Shown here piece by piece: positions 19,857 to 31,294 of a DNA stretch of 64,000 nt. Each line of letters begins with the position of its first letter. The stretch's first letter is position 1. Under the pieces are notes generated by a model. It was given only the letters and a program-made list of their open reading frames with translations, did no database searches and was not told where the DNA came from. The stretch spans positions 62,001-126,000 of the forward strand of contig JACEEZ010025401.1 of NCBI GenBank assembly GCA_016584305.1, given 5' to 3'. The DNA comes from Chionoecetes opilio (taxonomy: Eukaryota > Arthropoda > Malacostraca > Decapoda > Majidae). The position numbers were made by a program, and so were the translations under genes.

Positions 19857-19989
19857 CCTTGACAATGATGAAGGTGGTCGCGTCGCTGACTTGGAACAGT
19901 AGGGTGGTGGTCTTGGTGTAGAGAGGCCACAGCCACATGCACAGACTGAAGTTGTGGCTCAGGTGACTCCCATCATACACCATTGTCAC
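19857..19989 (-). CDS. Cys-loop ligand-gated ion channel, upstream exon (LamG/pentraxin start)
   Basis: A 133-bp exon between a TTCCCAG acceptor (19,990-19,995) and a GTCAGT donor (19,856 downward). It encodes VTMVYDGSHLSHNFSLCMWL, then WPLYTKTTTLLFQVSDATTF and IIVK, typical of the first strands of a pentraxin/LamG jelly roll. Splicing to the exon at 19,664 keeps the frame (GTC AAG G|CT TTG, Val-Lys-Ala-Leu). The start codon and signal peptide must lie upstream; beyond about 20,035 the sequence collapses into A/T runs and no further exon could be read. Confidence 0.82.
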
Positions 19990-20034
19990 CTGGGAACACA
20001 CAACATACATACCTACTCTCCACATTTCTCTTTC

Positions 20035-20035
<1 letters not shown>

Positions 20036-20077
<42 letters not shown>

Positions 20078-20088
20078 TTAAAAAAAAG

Positions 20089-20145
<57 letters not shown>

Positions 20146-21106
20146 AATATAAAAAAAAAAAAATTTGGGAAAAAAAAAAAATTTTTTTAAAAAATAAAAA
20201 AAAACAAAATAGATAAAAAAAAAAAAAAAAAAACAAAAATATAAAAAATTTTTTTTTGGGGAAAAATTTTTTCAAAAAAAAAAAAAAAAAAAAGAAATAA
20301 AATTAAAAAAAAAAAAAAAAAAGATTAAAAAAAAAAAAAAAAAAAAAGGGTTTTTTTTTTTTTTATAATATATTATTATATTAAAAATTATATATAATAT
20401 TATATATATATATATATAATATTTTAATATAATATACATATAATAAAATATAAATATAAATTATATGGATTTTAAATATTATATTTAATATATTATATAA
20501 TTATTTTTTATATATAGTAGGATAATATATATTTTTATATTAAATATATAATAATAATATTATATATATATAAAAATTTTATATATGTAATTTTTTATAA
20601 TATAGTATATATATTTTAATATATTATTTATATAAAATATATATATATATATTTATATATATATATATATATATTATTATATATTTAAAATATATATATA
20701 GTAATAATTTATATATATATATATATATAATAAATAAAAAATTATATAATATAATTATATATTGATATAGTAATTATAAAAATTTTTTATATATATATGT
20801 ATATATTTATATATTGAATATAATATTAATTATGTATATATATAGTTATATATATATATGATTAATATATTTTATTGTATAAAAAACATGTATAATTAAT
20901 ATATATTTTTATATAATATATATATATAATATATATTATATTATATTATATTATAGAAATATATATATTTAATGAATATAAAATATTATTAATATATATT
21001 AATATTATATGTATATATATATGATTATAATGAATTTTTAATTTTATATATATATAGGATATTATTATATTATTATATTATATTATATATTATATATATA
21101 TATATA

Positions 21107-21141
<35 letters not shown>

Positions 21142-21650
21142 ATTAATATTTTTATATATATAGGGGAATATAATATATTTTTAAAATTTAATATATATTA
21201 GATTAATATAATAATTAATATATAAAAATTATATAAAAATGTATAATATATAATATTTTTAAATATATATAATTAAATATAGTATATAAATGTATTAAAA
21301 ATTTATATAATTAATATTTTTATATATATAAAATATAATAATATTATATATTATTATATATAATAAAATATATTATATTAATTAAAATATATATAAAAAT
21401 AATATTATATTATTTTTAATTAATATATAATATATTATATAATATATATTTTTATAGTATTATTATATATGTATATAGTATTTATATAAGTATATAGAAT
21501 TATATATATATTATATATATATATATTATATATATAATATATAAATTATAATATATTAATTATATATATTTTTAAATATATATAATAATATATTATATAT
21601 ATATATAATATAATATATTTATATTATATATATATAAAAAATAGGGTGGT
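20036..21650. repeat. A runs and A/T-only low-complexity block (left)
   Basis: About 300 bp dominated by A runs (from 20,039) with short T patches is followed by 1.3 kb of irregular TA/TAAT sequence with almost no G or C. No structure beyond this was recognised; the irregularity suggests unreliable base calls. Confidence 0.9.
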
Positions 21651-21979
21651 CAAAAAAATGAAGTTCGAATTTCTCGGGCATGTTTGCCAAAACTTCCCGA
21701 CTTTTGAAAACGCAAAAAAAAAAAAAAATTAGCGTTTTTGGAGGTGGTTTGGGGGGTCCATCAAAGTTCTCAACTTTCTCAACAGTTTCATTATAATGTC
21801 AAAATATAATGGGAAAAATGAAAGGAAAGAGCAAAAAATGTTCTCTCGAAAAAGTTTTTAAAATCAATGGGGGTGAGGGGAGTGGGCCGGGTGAGCTTCC
21901 ACCACCTGGAGCAGGTCCTGCTTTGGGTTTTTACCGGTTAGGGAGTCGCGTACATGAAATCATCGCCACCCCCCGTTCG

Positions 21980-23990
21980 GCCCCCCGTTTTTTGACGTGA
22001 GGTTCTTCACTGGGACACCCCCCTTTGGGAGAGGGTTTTCTTCCCACTCGTCCACAAGGGGGGGAAAGGAAAGGGGATTCGATGTTGAGGGGGGAGCGCG
22101 CGAACAGAGGCCTGGGGTGAGGAGGGGAGCGAGGAGTTGATGAGCGATCCCCAGCCTTGTTGAACGGACGGCGAGGTCCTTTTTCCCTTTCCCCTCTCTT
22201 CAGCAATCTTTCTTCTCCTCCATGCTGTCCTTCCGAGAAAAGAGACAGCCCACGAGATCGGGGCCCAGGTACCAGAGATGGCGGGAGAAGTGGTGGGGGC
22301 GTCTTCCCGATCGCTCCGTTTTATTCCTGGAAGGGTGCAGGGGCCTTCACGAGGTTGAGGTCGTTTTTACGCAGCTTCGGTCGCCCGCCCCCCCCCATCC
22401 CCCGCGCGCAGTAGAGGAGAACGACGAAGAGAGCGATCTCTTTAAGTCCCCTTTCCCTTCCCGCGTTTCTTTGCACGTGGGGCCGAAAAAAGGGATCTTG
22501 AGAACGTAGATGCCTTTGCCATCCAACGGGGGTGGTGGAAGGCTCCCCGGGGTTCTTTATCGGGGGACGGAGGTTTCGGTGGATAGAAGAGGGACAGGTT
22601 GCAAAAACTCGCGGTAGTCCTCCGGACTTTTCGACGGATCCCTCTCTTCTCGCCCGATCGATGCCTCCTTCCACGACGGAACGAATCGACTCGGGGCGCG
22701 ACGTTGTGATGTTCGGGATCTTCATGAGGGAGTAGGGCCCCGTTCCCGGAATCGCTGAACAACTGATCGTTGTCCCAAGGATGGCCCCCTCACCCCCTTT
22801 AAAAAGCGCGGCCAGGATTAGTTTTGAGACGTGGTGGCGGCAGGCAAGGTTGAGAAAAGGGGTTTCCCCCAAACTTTTCTAGAAGACGACAGCAACGGTT
22901 TTGAATTTCCTGTATTGCGGCTGTCGTGTCGAAAGGGAAAACCGACCACCTTCTCCTTGATACCCCACTCGCCGGAGAACTTCCACACCTTTGTAGCCAT
23001 CGCTGCTCCGTTCCCGCTGGGAGCTTTGGCATTCCAAGCAGCTTCTCTTTTTCCAGGGCAGGACTGGAAACTATGATTGGAAGACGATCTACAAGATTCC
23101 CTTCTCCTTCTCCAGTTAAGTCGGGAAGCAATTTACCATCCCAGTGTAACGATCAGAGGAGGCTCTTCTGCATTGATGAACTCTTGGAAGGAGGTCTTGA
23201 TGTCCTCCGCAAGCGCCGTCCTGGTCATCATTCTGGATCGACGAAGTGTGCTTCGGGAAGCAGGCGTTAATCCTGAGCTGGAAGCCACAGCCTGGAGGAG
23301 GGGGGTCGCCTTCCGGTCTGAGAGGTTCGTCCTGTCCAGCGCAGAGACCACTTCCGGTGTAACCTTCAGCCGCTTCTTGGGGGAGCTGCTGACCTGCGAT
23401 GATGTTTCCCTCGAAACGGGGAATTCTCCTGGGACGATGGTCCAGATGACGGTGACGAAGAGTCGGAAAGGCCCCCGTCGCGAATTCTCAGCCTTTGCCA
23501 TCTTCTCCTTCTCCGCCATCTCACTTTCCGCGCCAACTTCTTCATCCGCATCGTTTCCTTCCTCACCAGCTCTTGGTCTACTCCGCCCATTGCCATTTCC
23601 GCTCCGTTCGCTGATCCCTCAGGAAGGCTGGTCCTCTTTGTTCTTCATGGACGACAAAGCATCCTTATGCGATATGTCGAAGAGGCGACTGAGCTCGTTC
23701 TTGAAATGGACTTCCTTTGCTTGTGGAGTGTCCGTACTCCTCTTCCTATTAATTTTCAGCTTCTCGTATTCTCACTACGGATTCCAACTTGACTTTGATG
23801 GAACGGATCTCCATTGTTGAGATTCTGGCTTCACCCACACTTCCACGAGTTCAGTGACAACAGCCTCCCGGTTTTGCCCCCTTTGATGTTACATCCGAAT
23901 GAGTACAACCGACGCAGCACTTTTTCTCCAGTGGGCAATTGGCGCCGGTGAAATTTCTCCAAGGTTGATCAAAGAGGAACAGTTCCGTGC
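21980..23990 (-). pseudogene. Family X protein copy B, long but with many frameshifts
   Basis: Minus-strand blocks follow one another in different frames: TELVEVWVK (about 23,850), VHFKNELSRLFDISHKDALS (about 23,700), EVVSALDRTNLSDRKATPLL (about 23,350), DGKLLPDLTGEGEGNLVDRL (about 23,120), LPIIVSSPALEKEKLLGMPK, FPFDTTAAIQEIQN (about 22,930), ACRHHVSKLILAALFK (about 22,840), TPVGWQRHL (about 22,540), GLKEIALFVVLLYCARGMGG (about 22,410) and HLWYLGPDLVGCLF (about 22,290). The first two blocks match copy A at 1-655, so this supplies the rest of the protein. The Asp-rich DGK, an FDTTA-like block and ACRHH spaced over some 150 residues recall RNase-H-fold transposases of hAT type, which is my inference only. 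No intact frame remains, either through decay or poor consensus. Confidence 0.6.
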
Positions 23991-24344
23991 TTTTCCGTGT
24001 AGAACACGCCCATACTCACTCACTTGGGAATCAAAAAGAAGAAAAAAAAAATTAGAGATAAAAAAAAAGAAAAAGAAAAAGGTACTTTTACACCGCCCGA
24101 CAGCGACCGAAAGCTCAACTGACGTTCCCCTTCCACTGACGTCTCTTTCTCCCACCGGGTGTAGCAACCCCCACCGGATGTAACAACTTCCTTCCTTGAT
24201 GGACCCCTAAATATTTTGGAAAATGTGGCAAATTTGGCCAGGAGTTTTTTTAGTCAGGTAAAACAAAATAATAAAAATTTCCCCCAAAGGGAATATTCAA
24301 ATTTTGAATTTTTTCCCCTAGGTTTTTGGGAAACCACCCAAATT

Positions 24345-25955
24345 TTTTCTATAAATATATATTTTAAATATATTATTTTATAAAAATTATTAATATAATA
24401 TATTTTATTTTTTTTTTTTTTATATATTATATAATATATAATAATTTTATAAAAATATAAAATTTAATATAATATTATATATATATAAGTAAAATAATGT
24501 TATTATATAGAATTAAAATATATTTTAATATATATATTTTAAAAAAGTAAAAATATATATATATATTAAAAATATATATACTATAACAATAAAAATATAA
24601 AATATAATATATATATAAAATATATATAAAAAATAAAAAATATAAAAATATAGTTAATTATAAAATATATAAAATAAAAATATAAAATATATAAAATAAT
24701 ATATACAAAAATATATAAAATATAGAATATAATATATATATAATATATATATATATATACTATTCCCAAAATATATATAATATAAATATATATTACTATA
24801 TAAATAATATTTATAACTATAACCTATATAATATTTTAATAATATATATATATATATATTTTAAATAATAGATATATTTTAAATATTATTTTATAATAAA
24901 TATATAAATATTTTAATAAAATTAAATTATAATATAAAAAATATATATAAAAATTAATATAAAAATATATATATATAATATATAGATCATAAAATTAAAT
25001 TTTATATATATTATAAATATATTTTAACTATAACTTTAAAATATTATATATATATATATATATATATTAAAATATTTTTATATATAAAATAAAATAAAAT
25101 AAATAAAATAATATAAAAATAATATATATAATAAAAATTAAAATATAAAATATTTTATAGATATAAATAAATAATTTATATAATATATATAGATATAAAA
25201 TTAATAAATATATAATTAAAATATATATATATATATAAAATACTCATATAAATATATAAAAATATATTTTAATATATATAACTATAGAAACATTATAATA
25301 TAAATTATATATATATATATTATACTTATACATTTTTATTATAAAATATATATAATATACTATATACTTTATATATAAAATTTTAAAATAAAAATAAAAA
25401 TTACTATATAAAAAATTCAAATATATATATAAAAAATAAAATTATAAAATATATATATAAATAATTTTATATATATAAAATTTTATATATATATATATAT
25501 ATAAAATTTTTATTATATAAAAAATATATATAATATAATATATTAAATTATTTTCAAAATAATATATATATAAAAATCTTTTATACTAATATATATATAA
25601 AATATATATCTATATATATTATATATATAATATATAATATATATATATATATTATATTTTAAAATAAAAATATATATATATATTTTATATTATATAAAAT
25701 ATATTACTATATTATTTTTATATTATATAATATATAATATAAAATATAATTATATATATAAAATATATATATATATTTATATATATATAATATATATTTT
25801 ATATATATATATATATATATTTTATAAAAATATACATATACTATATAAATATATTTATAAAATATACTATATACATATATATAATTAAAACTATTCCATT
25901 TTTTAATATATATACTATATATATTATAAAATAATATTAAAAAAAATATATATTT
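24345..25955. repeat. A/T-only low-complexity block (right)
   Basis: About 1.6 kb of irregular TA/TAAA sequence, similar in size and composition to the block at 20,036-21,650. The two flank family X copy B symmetrically. Confidence 0.9.
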
Positions 25956-26066
25956 TGGTATAAGTTTTTACAGGGGTTTCCCTTTGACTTAGGGTTTTTC
26001 CGATTTACGAGCAGCGCTCGGACGTTTTTTGGGGTTTGTTTTTGGCGAGAAAAATCAGATTTAAAG

Positions 26067-26068
<2 letters not shown>

Positions 26069-26136
<68 letters not shown>
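26069..26136. repeat. Poly(T) tract of about 68 bases
   Basis: An uninterrupted T run follows GGAG and precedes AAAAAGCGGGG. With the A runs at 20,039 onward it gives an A-start, T-end arrangement around the AT blocks. Confidence 0.95.
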
Positions 26137-26142
<6 letters not shown>

Positions 26143-26282
26143 CGGGGTTTCAGAACCCCGCCGCTATTTGGGCCCGCGGGCGAACGCCACAACATCCCCC
26201 AGCATCCCCCCGTCGCCACTCGTTCACTTAACGGGGTTTACCTCGTTGGGAAAGCATCTCTTTTTGGTGTTGTGTTCAAACA

Positions 26283-26720
26283 GGCGAATCCCCAAATGGC
26301 GGAGGGTGAGGGGGCAGTACGTTTAGCGGCATTTCCCACCCCAGCTTTTTAAACAGCGATCACAGAGTAAAAACCACTGGCGAATGCAAAGGCGGGGGGT
26401 TTGGAGTGCAGTACTTTTAGGGGGAAGTTCCACCCACAGCTTTTTCCAACAGTGATAAAACAGAGTAAAAAAAACCTGGCGAATGAAAAATGGCGGAGGG
26501 TGATGCAGTACGTTTAGCGGCGGGTTCCCAAACCCACAGCTTTTTCCAAACAAGCTGATACGCAGAGTATAAAACACTGGCGAATGCAAATGGCGGAGAG
26601 TGAGTGGAGTAGGGTTTTAGGGGAAAAAATTCCCCCCACAGCTTTTTCCCCCAAAGCTGAACACAGGGAAAAACATTTGGCGAATGCAAATGGCGGGGGG
26701 GTGAGTGCGGGTCAGTCTAT
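26283..26720. repeat. Tandem repeat, about 98-101 bp, four to five copies
   Basis: Each unit starts GGCGAATGCAAATGGCGGAG and includes GCAGTACGTTTAGCGG and CCACAGCTTTTTCCAA. Starts fall near 26,283, 26,381, 26,479, 26,580 and 26,681. Copies differ mainly by homopolymer length. Confidence 0.85.
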
Positions 26721-26759
26721 AGGTCCAGAAAAAAAATTTGGGGGTTTGTTTTTTGGGGG

Positions 26760-27738
26760 CGGGAAAAAGGTTTTAAGGTATTTCAATTTTTTTTAAAGGG
26801 GGAAAACTGATTGATATACGGGCAGATTGGTTCGAGCCCCGACAATAAAACAAATTTAAAAACTCGTAAGTCAAGGTCCCACTGTTATAAAATTTATTTA
26901 TTTTTTTATTAAATTAGAAAAAAAAAAAAATTTGAGGGGGGGGGGGGGGTTTAAGTTGGTGCCCCTTGGGTTTATATTCTTTTATTCCCCTTTGGATCCC
27001 TCGCTCCGGTTTTCCTCCAGCCCGGCCCCACCGTGGCGCTGCCCTCGGGGGGAATCCTCCGGTTTTGAGCAAAAGAGGGGTTTTTCCCCCCAAAGGTCCC
27101 CCCAACCTCAGACTCTGGGGAGAGAGGTTTGCCCACCCTTTTTTTGGTTGTGTGTGTGTGTGGGGTCGAGGCATTTAAAGGGACTTTACACAAAAGAGAG
27201 ACGGGACGGGACATGGAAAAAGCACCAATGATCAGAAAGCAAGTACACGCGTATACACTCACGGGAAACGGGGCTTGGAAAAAAACACTAGGGGGAAAAG
27301 GGTTTGACCAGAAGTACAACAACCAAGCGACCATGATTTGGGAGGGGGGATGGCGGGAGACGAACTCAGCGACGGCCTTTTTTTGGGACTGACTTTTCCT
27401 GAGGAATGAAGAAGCCCCCCCGGTGCTTTAAGGACTTGGTGGTGATGATGTATTTAAACCCTATTTGGGGTTTTTAAAAAACCCCCTGAGAAGCAACGGG
27501 GTTTTATTTAAGCTTTTTTTCTACCTTTGGGATCTAAAAAGCATGTTGAAAAAAAAGTTTTCCGTACACAAATTATAATCTCTCTTACGAGGACCACAAC
27601 CCTGCTGAGGCCCTGTCTAACACTGTCTAGGTTCCTGGGCAGCTTGTTGTACTCCATATGTGATCTTCATCCTCCTTTGGGTTTGTTCTATGGTATTTGC
27701 TGTTTTTCACACGAGCCTTTAATTGGTGTGTGAAGTGG
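26760..27738. other. Unassigned spacer, homopolymer-rich
   Basis: No gene was seen. A GGTTCGAGCCCCGAC segment at about 26,829 looks like a tRNA B box but no cloverleaf surrounds it. The segment CTCGTAAGTCAAGGTCCCAC near 26,863 resembles ends of common repeats. Confidence 0.4.
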
Positions 27739-27845
27739 AGGGATGAAAGGTGGATGTAGGTAGTGTTAAGTGACAGGAACTACCACGTGTAGGTCTCACG
27801 GTCTCTTTCTTATGTGTCTTTCTTAGCCTTCTTATGTTCTTATGA
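27739..27845 (+). mobile_element. LINE B-family 3' end, fragment 1
   Basis: Shares GTGGATGTAGGTAGTGTTAA, GACAGGAACTACCACGTGTA and GGTCTCACGG with the reverse complement of LINE B's 3' untranslated end, and finishes in CTTATGTTCTTATG. It is a 5'-truncated copy in the opposite orientation to LINE B. Confidence 0.85.
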
Positions 27846-27872
27846 GATGATGGATTTTGATGGATGAATTTT

Positions 27873-28100
27873 TATGACAGTTGTATGGATGGGGATGAAA
27901 GGTGGATGTGTTAATTATGGTTATTATTAAAAATGTCGTGTGGAAGGAAAGCAAGAAATAGAGACATAGCGAAAACAGTAAATCTTTAAATGGCGTGAAC
28001 CAAAGGTAGATGTAGGTAGTGTGTGTGTGACAGGAACTACCACGTGTAGGTCTCCCGGCCTCTTGTAGCTTCCTTATGTTCTTATGTTCTTATGTTCTTG
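27873..28100 (+). mobile_element. LINE B-family 3' end, fragment 2 (interrupted)
   Basis: GTATGGATGGGGATGAAAGG ends at 27,912. About 90 bp of other sequence intervenes. The tail then resumes at 28,004 (AAAGGTAGATGTAGGTAGTG) and ends in three and a half CTTATGTT octamers at 28,072-28,099. This could be one interrupted copy or two. Confidence 0.75.
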
Positions 28101-28356
28101 AGGGTGTTGACATGGTTTTGGTTAGTGTGGTGCATGGATGAGTTTGTGCCTCGGATGTGCCAAGGGTGGTGAACAAAACTTAACTTAGCGAGCAGTTAAT
28201 TCACTATTTCCTATTTTCCCTCCTTTTTGTTCTATTACCATTTCACTTTTTCTTTGTTTTCTTATTGTATTTTATCGTTTATTCTTTTATTGTCTTATTT
28301 CTCTTCCATATATACGTATAGTCAACACCATTAGATTATCATTATCTATATTATCA

Positions 28357-28500
28357 TTGTTGATATTTCTATTAATTATTATTATTATTATTATTTATAT
28401 TATTATCATTATTTTTATTATCACCATCATTTATATGCATTATTATATTATGTATCATCATTACCATCATCATCATTGTAACCATCGGCATCATAGGTGC
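28357..28500. repeat. (ATT)n/(ATC)n imperfect microsatellite
   Basis: ATT-dominated triplets shade into ATC-dominated triplets; no coding content. Confidence 0.85.
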
Positions 28501-28948
28501 TGGCCACTCTTAAAAGAAAAAACCACACACACACACATATGCTTACCTCAGTGTTCGCGGAGAGAGTGAGGTAGGCATTATCGAACTCGTAATTATATAC
28601 AAGAGAGAGAGAGGTGGGGGTGTGTCAAGTGGTGAGGAAGGTGTGTGTGGGTGTGTGTGAGTGACCATATTATCTACACTAAATATTTCCAAGGACTCAC
28701 ACCGGGCGTTGTACATTGATGAGTTAATGACCAAAGGCAGGGAGGGTGGTACAAGGAAGCAACAATTATCATGTCACGTCCCATTCCTGTGTTTGTGAAG
28801 GTGGCTCTGTGCTTCCGCGTGCTGAAGGAAAACAAAAAACTCAACACCACGCTTAGGAGGGAATCAGAGGTATAATAACATATATCCTAAAATATAAGGT
28901 AAAGAGAGATTGATATACTTTTAGTCTTTGTTGTCTGGTGCTTAACTC

Positions 28949-29186
28949 CTTCACACCCAGTGTGAACCCAGTGTTAACCACTTCACACTTTCCTTTGCTA
29001 TAAAAAACTGTCTGTTGCCGACCCATAAGATACGAAAACTAACTGAACATACCGATTTAGTTAGTGGAGAAGGATACTAAACAGGTCAAATCTATAAAAT
29101 ATTGCTTGTAGTCACTAATCGTCTAATGGTAGCCAAATTACAATGGAAATTACGTTCTGGGTCTCCAGGGGTTAGCCCTGTACACC
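28949..29186 (-). mobile_element. PiggyBac-like MITE, single-unit copy, about 235 bp
   Basis: Left end TTAACTCCTTCACACCCAG; right end, on the minus strand, (C)TAACCCCTGGAGACCCAG, so the ends are imperfect inverted repeats at TTAA-type sites. The minus strand near the right end contains one CCCAGAACGTAATTTCCATT unit. From there it aligns through ACCATTAGACG, AGTGACTA, AAGCAAT and ATTTGACCTGTTTAGTAT with 55,020-55,190. It is the unexpanded relative of the satellite-bearing copy at 53.2-55.2 kb. Confidence 0.7.
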
Positions 29187-29189
29187 ACT

Positions 29190-30180
29190 ACCAACGTAAC
29201 TTTTACAATATTTTATACACTTGTCACTGCACTCACACACATGGATAGCCACCAGTATACAGTACACCTAATATCAGTTTATTTAGTTTATTTATTTTTT
29301 GTTAATCCTTTAAAGTTTCGCTGGATAAAACATCAACAATGAATTAGCTTCGTATTCACATTTCAAGCGGCGCTGAATTTATCTAAGAGCCTTTGTAAAT
29401 TCCATTCATTTACTTTAAGTTTTTGTTAAAGCGTTCACGTGCATAGATGAAATAGATATACATATAGGCTACTTTAGGTACACAGAGACTAAACACAGAA
29501 AGCAAAAACAACTTTACCAATGCGTTCAGCTTTTAAAATAACGGAACAGTGGAATTTAGTGGTTATTTCTAAGTATTGAAACTTTATGTGGCCCATTCCT
29601 CCCTTTTTTTGGCATTAAATCAATCAAACTTATGTAGGACTGTCAATCACAATAACAGTCGCGCCGCTTTTAACTGAGAACTAAAATATAAAAACTGATA
29701 CGTGAGGACATTTTATACGCCATGGTTTTTTTTTATGAGGGGAGGAATGGGCGGCGCGTGTGACTTTGCGTGTATCCATGACGCCCTTGGCCTTAGCCTA
29801 TATAAATATCGCCCGTGTGTGGCCGTGTAAGTAGTAAATACCTCATCAACACGAGTACAAGTAGTAAGTGTTGTTTGAGCGTTAAGTAGTAGTGTGGAGG
29901 GAGGGTGTTTTGATCCGTGGCGTTATTGGCGGTGAAGAATTAATTGGGGCTATAAAGAGTGATGTATGTACGTATGTTAAACAGTGGGGGGGGGGGGCTG
30001 GTCGATGGCACACGATAATCAGTCATTTGGTATCTTGATAATGTCGTTAGTTTCCTATAATAATTACTATAACCACTAATAGGCAATTCATTTTATTTCA
30101 TCAATATTTACATACACGTATTTCCACTACCTTAGAGGCTTTGTGACGTGTGTTGTGCAAGTCAAAGCGTAAAAGAAACA
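29190..30180. other. Non-coding region with a possible core promoter
   Basis: No reading frame of note. CCTATATAAATAT at 29,796-29,808 resembles a TATA box, but no transcript start, initiator or ORF follows, so it is only a candidate. Confidence 0.3.
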
Positions 30181-30227
30181 AGAATAAATGAATAACAATG
30201 ATAAGAACGAAAACAATAAGAATATTA

Positions 30228-30366
30228 CTGTATACTGCTACTATTACTATTATTACTACTATTACTATTACTATTATTACTACTATTACTATTACTATTA
30301 TTACTACTATTACTACTATTACTATTACTATTATTACTACTATTACTACTATTACTATTACTATAC
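30228..30366. repeat. (ACTATT)n-type trinucleotide repeat
   Basis: Alternating TAC, TAT and TTAC triplets in a higher-order pattern of about 27-33 bp that recurs four times, suggesting secondary duplication of an interrupted microsatellite. Confidence 0.9.
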
Positions 30367-30794
30367 AGTCACGGGTGCTGATGTTTTTACTGCTGCTGCT
30401 ATAATGATACTGAGAAGTTGAGAACCAAAGTACGTATACAGTGGTACCTAGTAGTTATATAAGTAATGATTATGTGGTGTCAGCATTAGTAAGACTTGCT
30501 AAGTTGCTATGCTCTCATCTATTTTAAATGTTAATGGCAAACACAAGCTCAGCGCAGTCCGCCGCGCCCCATCGCCCGGAGTCTTATTTAGGCCGTAGCT
30601 TAATTGTGTGATGGCAATGGTGGACAAGCCAGTAGTGTGTGAAGCGATAATCACGTATTACTACATTCAATCCATCGATCTGCTGCTAATTTCAAACTTG
30701 TATTATATAATCCTTGGATAAACGCGTGTCTGTGCCGGTGTCTACAAACGTATCAAGTGAAGTAGTTAGTTAGTGTGGAGTCAATAGGGTGTTT

Positions 30795-30940
30795 TAAAAG
30801 GAGACTAGACAATTCATTTCATGGATGGGGATGACAGTTGGATGTAGGTATAGTGTCAAGTTACAGAAACTACCACATGTAGCCTATAGGTCTCACGGCC
30901 TCTTGGAGCTTCATTATTTTCTTATGGTCTTATGTTCTAA
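30795..30940 (+). mobile_element. LINE B-family 3' end, fragment 3
   Basis: Begins in the ORF2 C-terminus (AAAAGGAGACTAGACAATTC, then ATGGATGGGGATGACAG), passes the untranslated tail ACTACCACATGTAG and GGTCTCACGGCCTCTTGGAG, and ends CTTATGGTCTTATGTTC. Confidence 0.82.
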
Positions 30941-31294
30941 CTTCTAAGTGAAAAGCATTAAAAGGGAATTACTTTGCCAACCTCGCCTATTTCAAGGAAT
31001 GTTACTCCCATGATCTTCCTCATTACCTATTTGCGGGCACTTAAAACTTTTGACAAATACCATATATGATGCTAAATAGCCATCCAACTTCCAAGTCATC
31101 TTTATTATTGTGTTGACTTAATCAATATACACGTAATTAAGGTCATTTGATGCCTTGCGTTCGGTGGCGGGTTATTAACAATTAATACCCTTATGCAATG
31201 ACCATTTATTTCCTTACGTGACCGAAGGAAGCTTTGTGATTTTTATGATGGCTCCACACACCCCCATACATATCCATGCAATACTAGGGTCGAT

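Noticed and set aside
26822..26860. tRNA gene around GGTTCGAGCCCCGAC
   Set aside because: B-box-like segment only; no acceptor-stem partner or A box at the right distance, so at most a SINE or tRNA remnant.
29796..29840. TATA-box promoter (TATATAAATA)
   Set aside because: No ORF, exon or initiator downstream; AT-rich background makes a chance match likely.
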